Source: Heritagella sp051881655 (GTDB lineage: Bacteria > Bacillota > Clostridia > Oscillospirales > Acutalibacteraceae). From it: DNA of 5,581 nt. Location: assembly GCA_051881655.1 (NCBI GenBank), contig JBJEQH010000242.1, positions 1 to 5,581 on the forward strand, given 5' to 3'. The notes beneath the pieces were generated by a model. That model ran no database searches. It saw only the letters and a program-made list of their open reading frames with translations, and was not told the DNA's origin. The position numbers and the translations under genes were made by a program. Position 1 is the first letter of the stretch, and each line of letters begins with the position of its first letter. Below are positions 1 through 3,858 of this stretch, piece after piece.

Positions 1-30
1 GTTGTATAAATATGAATAGATTTCATGTCG

Positions 31-118
31 TTTTTTGTTGGTTTATAGTGAAATTATAACAAATATTTTGATGGATGTACAACAAATGTTTTTTCTCTGC
101 TCACAAATTCCATTTGTT
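31..118. promoter_or_regulatory. AT-rich upstream region with four AACAAA-type motifs
   Basis: The leader of the first LysR gene holds the hexamer AACAAA on the + strand at 58-63 and 81-86, and its reverse complement TTTGTT at 34-39 and 113-118. The two + copies sit in a near-perfect 12-bp direct repeat, AACAAATATTTT at 58-69 and AACAAATGTTTT at 81-92, with starts 23 bp apart, about two helical turns. TTTGTTG at 34-40 and CAACAAA at 80-86 form a 7-bp inverted pair. LysR regulators commonly bind such dispersed half-sites near their own promoter, so this may be an autoregulatory region or one shared with a divergent gene beyond the left edge. TATAGT (44-49) and TATAAC (55-60) resemble -10 boxes, but neither has a convincing -35 partner, so no promoter is assigned. 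The AT richness makes chance repeats plausible. Confidence 0.35.
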
Positions 119-145
119 CCCTCCCATTTTTGAAAGGATTCTGCC

Positions 146-1084
146 ATGACTGAGAACCATCCCTCCCTGGAATATTTTATCGTGATTGCCAAACACAAAA
201 GCCTGACCAAGGCCGCCGAAGAATTATTCGTCACACAGCAGAATTTGAGCTCCTACCTGAAACGCCTCGAAGACTACTATCAGATCCCGATTTTTACCCG
301 AAAGCCAAAATTTGAATTGACCGACTTTGGGAAAAGGCTTTTGGACTGCGCACAGCGCATTCAGGGCATCTATCAGCAGATCGATTCCCTGGCCAAGGGC
401 TTTGGCGAGGAATTCGAGCTCCGCCTTGGCTGCCGCTCTGCCCAGCCGACGGACTTTGTCACACTGCTTCCGTTCACGGAATATCAGCGAAGCCATCCCC
501 ACGCCCGGTTTTCTTTCACCGAATTTTCCAATTCCGATGGTCCAAAGGCCGTGGAAGCCGGAGAAATGGATTTTGCTGTTACCAGTTACCGGCTCCCTTT
601 GTCCGATAATCTCACCCGTGTGACACTTTCCGTCCACCCCTGTTATGCCATGCTGCACAAAGACCTGATCATGGCCCATTTCCCGGATACCTACGAAGAA
701 AACATCCGGAAGTGGAAACACGGCGTTGCCCTTGTGGAACTGCGCGGCGTGCCCTATTTCCGCCTGACCCGGAAGAAATATCACCCCTCCCGTGATATGC
801 AGGAACAGTACCTTCGGGATCATGATCTTCTCGGCGACATGCTGGGAGAATGCTTCTCCCGAAACGGCGCACTGACCATGTGCCGGATGGGATTGTGCTA
901 TTTCGTTACGGCCGACCCTGAGCCGGAATCGGATGATTTCTTCAGTTTTCCAGTAATAGATCCGCCGGAGATGCAGAATCTGTACTGCTATACCAATCCC
1001 AACCTCTTGGTCAACCCCCATCTCCAGGAATTCTGGGATCTGATCTGCTCGGTCAGCGTAAACTCTCAGAACGATCATCCCTGA
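146..1084 (+). CDS. LysR-family transcriptional regulator (first)
   Basis: This is a 312-residue DNA-binding regulator of usual LysR length, acting in the cytoplasm. The N-terminal winged helix-turn-helix is plain: residues about 7-65 include LTKAAEELFVTQQNLSSYLK at 20-39, then RLE and the wing with IFTRK (49-53) and LTDFGKRLL (58-66). A linker helix follows (about 67-90), then the periplasmic-binding-protein-like effector domain (about 92-305). The VTQQNLSSYL recognition helix departs from the more common VSQPALS pattern but keeps the fold signature. The ATG at 146 is supported by GAAAGGA at 132-138, 7 bases upstream. The gene ends with TGA and converges on the second LysR gene, so its target is more likely itself or a gene beyond the left edge than the hydrolase genes. 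No clear intrinsic terminator follows; the fold-back repeat at 1128-1334 could serve as one. The family is certain; the effector is unknown. Confidence 0.93.
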   Translation: MTENHPSLEYFIVIAKHKSLTKAAEELFVTQQNLSSYLKRLEDYYQIPIFTRKPKFELTDFGKRLLDCAQRIQGIYQQIDSLAKGFGEEFELRLGCRSAQPTDFVTLLPFTEYQRSHPHARFSFTEFSNSDGPKAVEAGEMDFAVTSYRLPLSDNLTRVTLSVHPCYAMLHKDLIMAHFPDTYEENIRKWKHGVALVELRGVPYFRLTRKKYHPSRDMQEQYLRDHDLLGDMLGECFSRNGALTMCRMGLCYFVTADPEPESDDFFSFPVIDPPEMQNLYCYTNPNLLVNPHLQEFWDLICSVSVNSQNDHP

Positions 1085-1127
1085 TACGGATTCTCTTTTA
1101 AAATAATTGATCACCCCGGATGGAACA

Positions 1128-1334
1128 TTTACTGTGAAAGCAACCGTTTTTCCAATGGTAAAAGACACGCAGGCCGCCACGCGTAGGGGGCGGCATCCCT
1201 GACGCCCCTTTTGCATGCAGCACATTTTGCAAGAAGCTGAAATCGTACCGTAAGGGGCGTCAAGGATGCCGCCCCCTACGCATGGTTGCCTTAGTGTCTT
1301 CTGCTAATGAGAAAACGGTTACTTTCATAGTAAA
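1128..1334. repeat. 207-bp fold-back (MITE-like) repeat with 83-bp inverted arms
   Basis: Arms 1128-1210 and 1252-1334 are inverted repeats that align without gaps around a 41-base loop (1211-1251). By my count the inner 30 bases of each arm (1181-1210 and 1252-1281) match at 29 of 30, and the outer 53 bases at 40 of 53. The inner arm is GC-rich, beginning GCGTAGGGGGCGGC on the left and ending GCCGCCCCCTACGC on the right; the outer ends are AT-rich, TTTACTGTGAAAG against CTTTCATAGTAAA. No coding capacity is evident. The form is that of a non-autonomous fold-back element or a large REP-like intergenic repeat. As RNA it would be a very long hairpin and may stop or insulate the converging transcripts. 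The better conservation of the inner arms could mean selection, a younger core, or hairpin-based repair. Confidence 0.8.
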
Positions 1335-1375
1335 AAAGGAACATTTTTATACTGAACTTCTTAAAGACATTTTCA

Positions 1376-1390
1376 TTGCCCGAAGGGCAA
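1376..1390. other. Small perfect hairpin TTGCCC-GAA-GGGCAA
   Basis: A 6-bp perfect stem with a GAA triloop (1382-1384) lies in the convergent spacer. It is followed by A-rich sequence on the + strand and lacks a T-run on either strand, so it does not qualify as an intrinsic terminator. It may be a minor RNA structure or chance. Confidence 0.35.
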
Positions 1391-1409
1391 AAAGTACCTA
1401 TAAGACGAG

Positions 1410-1451
1410 CTTTTGTGATCTCTTTCCTTATAAATCACAAAAGTATACTTT
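1410..1451. repeat. 10-bp inverted repeat overlapping a 12-bp palindrome
   Basis: CTTTTGTGAT (1410-1419) and ATCACAAAAG (1434-1443) are perfect inverted repeats around a 14-base spacer. The right arm runs into the perfect palindrome AAAGTATACTTT (1440-1451). There is no adjacent T-run on either strand, so it is not a standard terminator. It could be a protein-binding site or a remnant of the outer part of the neighbouring fold-back element. Its position between two converging genes argues against a promoter operator. The function is unknown. Confidence 0.45.
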
Positions 1452-1500
1452 AATCAAAGATTAGTATTATAAGAAATAGTATGAATCTGCCTTTCAACAT

Positions 1501-1537
1501 AAAAAGCTCAGGCCGCGTCAAAGCTGCCTGAGCTTTT
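1501..1537 (-). terminator. Intrinsic terminator of the second LysR gene
   Basis: AAAAGCTCAGGC (1502-1513) and GCCTGAGCTTTT (1526-1537) are perfect 12-bp inverted arms around a 12-base loop. Read on the - strand the stem ends in a run of five T (complement of A at 1501-1505), 23 bases past the stop codon at 1560. The A-tract/stem/T-tract form also allows partial function on the + strand, which would suit a convergent spacer. Confidence 0.85.
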
Positions 1538-1559
1538 CCCTTCGTTTTCGCTTGTCCCA

Positions 1560-2456
1560 TTACCCGGAAATGGCCGATTTTATCACTTCCAAAGCCCGGT
1601 TGATTTCTTCCCTGATCTCTTTCTTTCCATTCCCAATGGCGAAGAGGGACTGGTCTATGCTGCCTTTCACAGGGATTGCCGCAACCGAATCCAGCCGGAA
1701 ATGGAAAATATCGCTGTAATAAAAGAAACTGATCCCATACCCCTGCCGGACCCAGGCCATGACATTGGTCCGGGACAGCTTGCTCTTGGAATCCGGATAG
1801 TATTCTATCATCTGAGGCATCGGGAGCCCTTCCTTTTGGCACAGCTCCTTCAAAGTCAGCAAGATCAGATTGGAACCGGTAAAGATCTTTTCCCCGCACA
1901 GGTCCTTGAGTTCAACGCTTTCCCTTCCGGCCAGCGGATGGTCTTTCGGGAGCAGCGCCAGAAAACGATCTGGATAAACCGGAATTTTTAGTTTCGCTTC
2001 CGCAAAGCAATCATAATCATGGGAGATAATCAGATCCGTCTCATCTCTTTTCAGGGCTTCCCACGCTGCCTGCGGATCTTTTTCCCCCAGAAGGACAATC
2101 TCTTTCCGCTTTCTTTCCCGCTCATGCGCATCCACCGCAAGGTTCAGATCCAAAAGGTCCCGTCCCGGAATCAGCGTAAAGCGAACGCATATTTTATGTT
2201 CCGCCCTTTTCATCTCCAGACAGAGCGCATTCCACGCTTCCTCCTGGGAAGACAGATAACCATGCAATAGTTTTCCTGCCTCCGTCATGGCAGCACGTCT
2301 CCCATTTTTCTTTAACAGTTCTACCCCCAGTTCGTCCTCTAACCTGGCGATTGCTTTGGATACTCCGGACTGTGACAGATAATGATTCTCTGCCACTTCC
2401 TGGAATGTGTTTCCTTCACAGATCTCCTGAAAACACCTCAGCGTATGCGTATCCAT
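1560..2456 (-). CDS. LysR-family transcriptional regulator (second), divergent to the hydrolase genes
   Basis: A 298-residue LysR-type regulator. The start at 2456 gives the canonical opening MDTHTLRCFQEICEG, with GGAAGGGAG upstream at good spacing. An in-frame ATG 30 bases earlier (2484-2486) overlaps the -10 box and has no ribosome binding site, so it is rejected. The helix-turn-helix covers about residues 17-44 (FQEVAENHYLSQSGVSKAIA, then RLEDELG), followed by the wing with LLKKNGRRAAMTEAGKLL. The effector-binding domain runs from about residue 85 to the end, with the family-typical LALLPKDHPLAGRESVELKD stretch at its hinge. The gene lies back to back with the metallo-hydrolase gene and shares a spacer that holds a symmetric operator candidate. 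By the usual LysR arrangement it therefore probably controls the hydrolase pair and itself. The effector is unknown; substrates or products of the hydrolases are the natural candidates. Confidence 0.95.
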   Translation of the reverse strand: MDTHTLRCFQEICEGNTFQEVAENHYLSQSGVSKAIARLEDELGVELLKKNGRRAAMTEAGKLLHGYLSSQEEAWNALCLEMKRAEHKICVRFTLIPGRDLLDLNLAVDAHERERKRKEIVLLGEKDPQAAWEALKRDETDLIISHDYDCFAEAKLKIPVYPDRFLALLPKDHPLAGRESVELKDLCGEKIFTGSNLILLTLKELCQKEGLPMPQMIEYYPDSKSKLSRTNVMAWVRQGYGISFFYYSDIFHFRLDSVAAIPVKGSIDQSLFAIGNGKKEIREEINRALEVIKSAISG

Positions 2457-2465
2457 ACCGTTTCT

Positions 2466-2472
2466 CTCCCTT
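2466..2472 (-). promoter_or_regulatory. Ribosome binding site deciding the second LysR start
   Basis: AAGGGAG on the - strand, within GGAAGGGAGAG (2464-2474), lies 9 bases before the ATG at 2454-2456. It selects the internal ATG over the upstream in-frame ATG at 2484-2486. Confidence 0.75.
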
Positions 2473-2484
2473 CCGACGGATTCC

Positions 2485-2513
2485 ATTATATCATATTTTC
2501 GCTGGAATGAGAA
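2485..2513 (-). promoter_or_regulatory. Extended -10 promoter of the second LysR gene
   Basis: On the - strand a perfect TATAAT (2485-2490) is preceded by TG one base upstream, giving the extended form TGATATAAT. TTCTCA (2508-2513) lies 17 bases upstream as a 4-of-6 match to the -35 consensus. Transcription would start near 2478, leaving a short leader of about 20 bases that contains the ribosome binding site. Confidence 0.8.
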
Positions 2514-2532
2514 GCATTAATTCCTCTGAGTC

Positions 2533-2560
2533 ATCAATTTGTTTCAGAAATCAAATTGAT
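2533..2560. promoter_or_regulatory. 28-bp symmetric operator candidate (LysR site)
   Basis: ATCAATTTG (2533-2541) and CAAATTGAT (2552-2560) are perfect 9-bp inverted arms around the 10-base spacer 2542-2551. The centre is about 68 bp upstream of the start predicted for the second LysR gene, close to the position near -65 typical of LysR recognition sites. The right arm overlaps the -35 box of a divergent + promoter candidate. The symmetric bases do not give a strict T-N11-A, so assignment to the neighbouring LysR protein rests on position and symmetry. It lies upstream of both genes, which argues against a terminator. Confidence 0.65.
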
Positions 2561-2585
2561 TTCTCCCAGGATCCGCCGATATACT
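2556..2585 (+). promoter_or_regulatory. Divergent + promoter candidate for the hydrolase genes
   Basis: TTGATT (2556-2561) and TATACT (2580-2585) resemble sigma-70 -35 and -10 boxes with an 18-bp spacer. The -35 box lies inside the right arm of the operator candidate, so a bound regulator would contact or block polymerase here. The transcript would have a leader of about 285 bases containing the second fold-back repeat. A weaker candidate nearer the gene is at 2795-2822. Confidence 0.45.
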
Positions 2586-2681
2586 GTTATGGATACTGAT
2601 ATTCAATTAATAAAAATGCTTATCGACTGTTAACGCAGCAAAACGATCAATTATCGCACAATCCATCGTTTCATTTCGCAC

Positions 2682-2794
2682 CCATCGTAGGGCGGGGTTA
2701 TGACCCCGCCGAGCAGGTTGGAAACGCAGTCTGGCAAGATAGACGCAAATATGCAAAATCGTAAGTGCGTCGGCGGGGCCAAGCCCTACGATGG
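2682..2794. repeat. Second fold-back intergenic repeat (113 bp)
   Basis: The outer arms CCATCGTAGGGC (2682-2693) and GCCCTACGATGG (2783-2794) are perfect 12-bp inverted repeats. The inner arms CCCCGCCGA (2704-2712) and TCGGCGGGG (2770-2778) continue the pairing after unequal interior segments. The left arm can also form its own hairpin from GGGG (2694-2697) and CCCC (2704-2707). It resembles the first repeat in layout: a CGTAGGG opening, TGAC followed by C-rich sequence, AAATCGTA in the loop (2756-2763, compare 1240-1247), a downstream GCGTC, and a CCCTACG ending. The two are probably divergent members of one repeat family. It sits between the operator and the metallo-hydrolase gene, and its right arm supplies a spurious in-frame ATG at 2791. 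Confidence 0.75.
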
Positions 2795-2822
2795 ATGACA
2801 CTTTTTTAAGAAATTGTATGAA
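2795..2822 (+). promoter_or_regulatory. Alternative weak promoter at the repeat edge
   Basis: ATGACA (2795-2800, 5 of 6 to TTGACA) and TATGAA (2817-2822, 4 of 6 to TATAAT) are 16 bp apart directly downstream of the repeat. A transcript from here would begin near 2829 and miss both the operator and the repeat. The weak -10 keeps this tentative. Confidence 0.25.
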
Positions 2823-2826
2823 ATGC

Positions 2827-2853
2827 CGGATCAGACAAATGTGGAATGATCCG
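2827..2853 (+). other. 7-bp inverted repeat in the metallo-hydrolase leader
   Basis: CGGATCA (2827-2833) and TGATCCG (2847-2853) are perfect inverted arms with a 13-base spacer, ending 9 bases before the ribosome binding site. It could form an RNA hairpin near the start of translation or be a second regulator half-site pair. Neither role can be decided from sequence alone. Confidence 0.35.
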
Positions 2854-2862
2854 AGATCCAAA

Positions 2863-2869
2863 AAAGGAG
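2863..2869 (+). promoter_or_regulatory. Ribosome binding site deciding a GTG start
   Basis: A near-ideal AAAGGAG lies 8 bases before the GTG at 2878. The frame is open further upstream to an ATG at 2791, but that ATG is inside the repeat arm and has no ribosome binding site. Confidence 0.85.
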
Positions 2870-2877
2870 AATGCGTT

Positions 2878-3831
2878 GTGCTTACGAAACTCTATCCAAC
2901 AGTTCAATTCAAGAAAAAAACCTGGGAAATCGACGAATTTGACGCTGCCAGCATCTTTCTTCTGGAGGGAACCGAAAAAGCCATGCTGATCGACTGCGGC
3001 ATGGGCATTGGCGACCTGAAGGGTGCCGTTGAGATGATCACCGGCAAGCCCCTGATTGTTGTCATCAGCCACGGTCACATCGACCATACCGGAAATGCCA
3101 GACAATTTTCCGAGATCTGGATGAATCCCAAAGACCGGAATGCGCCGATCCCTCAGAATATCGAGCGCCGCCGCCTGGATACCCGCCGGATTGCCGCACG
3201 TCAGAAGGGCTCCATCGGCGGCGCGTATTCCATGTTCAAGCTGTATCCTTTCGATATCGATGAAGATATCCGGGAACCCGGCGCCGATGAACCCATGCCT
3301 GTGATTCACGACCTGTATGACGGTCAGGAATTTGATCTCGGCGGCGGCCGCATCGTGACTGCCTACGACTGTCCCGGACATACCGCCGGAGAAATGATGT
3401 TCCTGGATCATCAGACCCGATCCCTGTTCTGCGGCGATGCCTTGAATTATAATCTCGGTGTTTTCCGCACCCCGGTAGAAACCACCTTAAAATATCTCAA
3501 GCGCATGCAGTCCCTCTCCGACCAGTATGATGGTATCTATAACGGGCACCATGATTTTCGTCCCCTTGGCTGCCCACTGGAACCTGACTGCCTGCCGAAT
3601 GCCATCGCCATCCTTGAGGATGCGCTTGCCGGACACATCGCGCCCTGCGATATTCCAAGCTTCTGGGGAGAAGAGATCATTCTCACCAACAAAGGAAGAA
3701 CCGATTACAGCACAACTGCTCCTCAAATGTACAAGGGTGCCCCGCAGCCTGCTGCGAAAGTCGTTCTTCGGCGCGGCCGCAATTTTCTCACGATCGATCC
3801 TGAGAATCTCTTCGCTTCTGATAATCCATAA
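2878..3831 (+). CDS. Metallo-beta-lactamase-fold metal-dependent hydrolase
   Basis: A 317-residue cytoplasmic hydrolase of the glyoxalase II-like branch of the metallo-beta-lactamase fold; no signal peptide is seen. Metal ligands are complete: HGHIDH at residues 65-70 (H65, H67, D69, H70), H168 in CPGHTAGE, D187 in LFCGDALN and H224 in YNGHHDF. The strand pair LLEGTEKAMLIDCGMG near 33-48 precedes the active site, as the fold requires. The segment of about residues 80-155, between the HxHxDH motif and the third histidine, is charged and likely forms a family-specific lid. Members hydrolyse thioesters, lactones, phosphoesters or beta-lactams; nothing here fixes the substrate. The GTG start follows an excellent ribosome binding site and removes a 29-residue extension read from the repeat. 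It is the first gene of a probable two-gene transcription unit, 27 bases ahead of a serine hydrolase-like gene. Confidence 0.92.
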   Translation: MLTKLYPTVQFKKKTWEIDEFDAASIFLLEGTEKAMLIDCGMGIGDLKGAVEMITGKPLIVVISHGHIDHTGNARQFSEIWMNPKDRNAPIPQNIERRRLDTRRIAARQKGSIGGAYSMFKLYPFDIDEDIREPGADEPMPVIHDLYDGQEFDLGGGRIVTAYDCPGHTAGEMMFLDHQTRSLFCGDALNYNLGVFRTPVETTLKYLKRMQSLSDQYDGIYNGHHDFRPLGCPLEPDCLPNAIAILEDALAGHIAPCDIPSFWGEEIILTNKGRTDYSTTAPQMYKGAPQPAAKVVLRRGRNFLTIDPENLFASDNP

Positions 3832-3858
3832 GCCGCAAAACGGCAGAAAGGACAACCA

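Noticed and set aside
1077..1099. Possible terminator of the first LysR gene (ATCC/GGAT stem then TCTCTTTT)
   Set aside because: A 4-bp stem overlapping the stop codon with an interrupted T-run is too weak to call.
224..1225. 333-codon open frame antisense to the first LysR gene
   Set aside because: It mirrors a gene with clear LysR motifs, shows no family signature and extends into the fold-back repeat; it is a shadow of the coding strand.
1128..1334. CRISPR or attachment-site interpretation of the repeats
   Set aside because: There are only inverted arms with a single loop, no regularly spaced direct repeats, and no integrase, Cas or tRNA gene nearby.
1282..1464. 60-codon open frame in the convergent spacer
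   Set aside because: Its ATG is in the right arm of the fold-back element, there is no ribosome binding site, and it crosses the 10-bp inverted repeat; most likely non-coding.
2484..2486. Upstream ATG as start of the second LysR gene
   Set aside because: It overlaps the -10 box, lacks a ribosome binding site and adds 10 residues before the canonical LysR N-terminus.
2806..3411. 201-codon open frame antisense to the metallo-hydrolase gene
   Set aside because: It overlaps the complete metal-binding motifs of the + strand gene and has no domain signature of its own.
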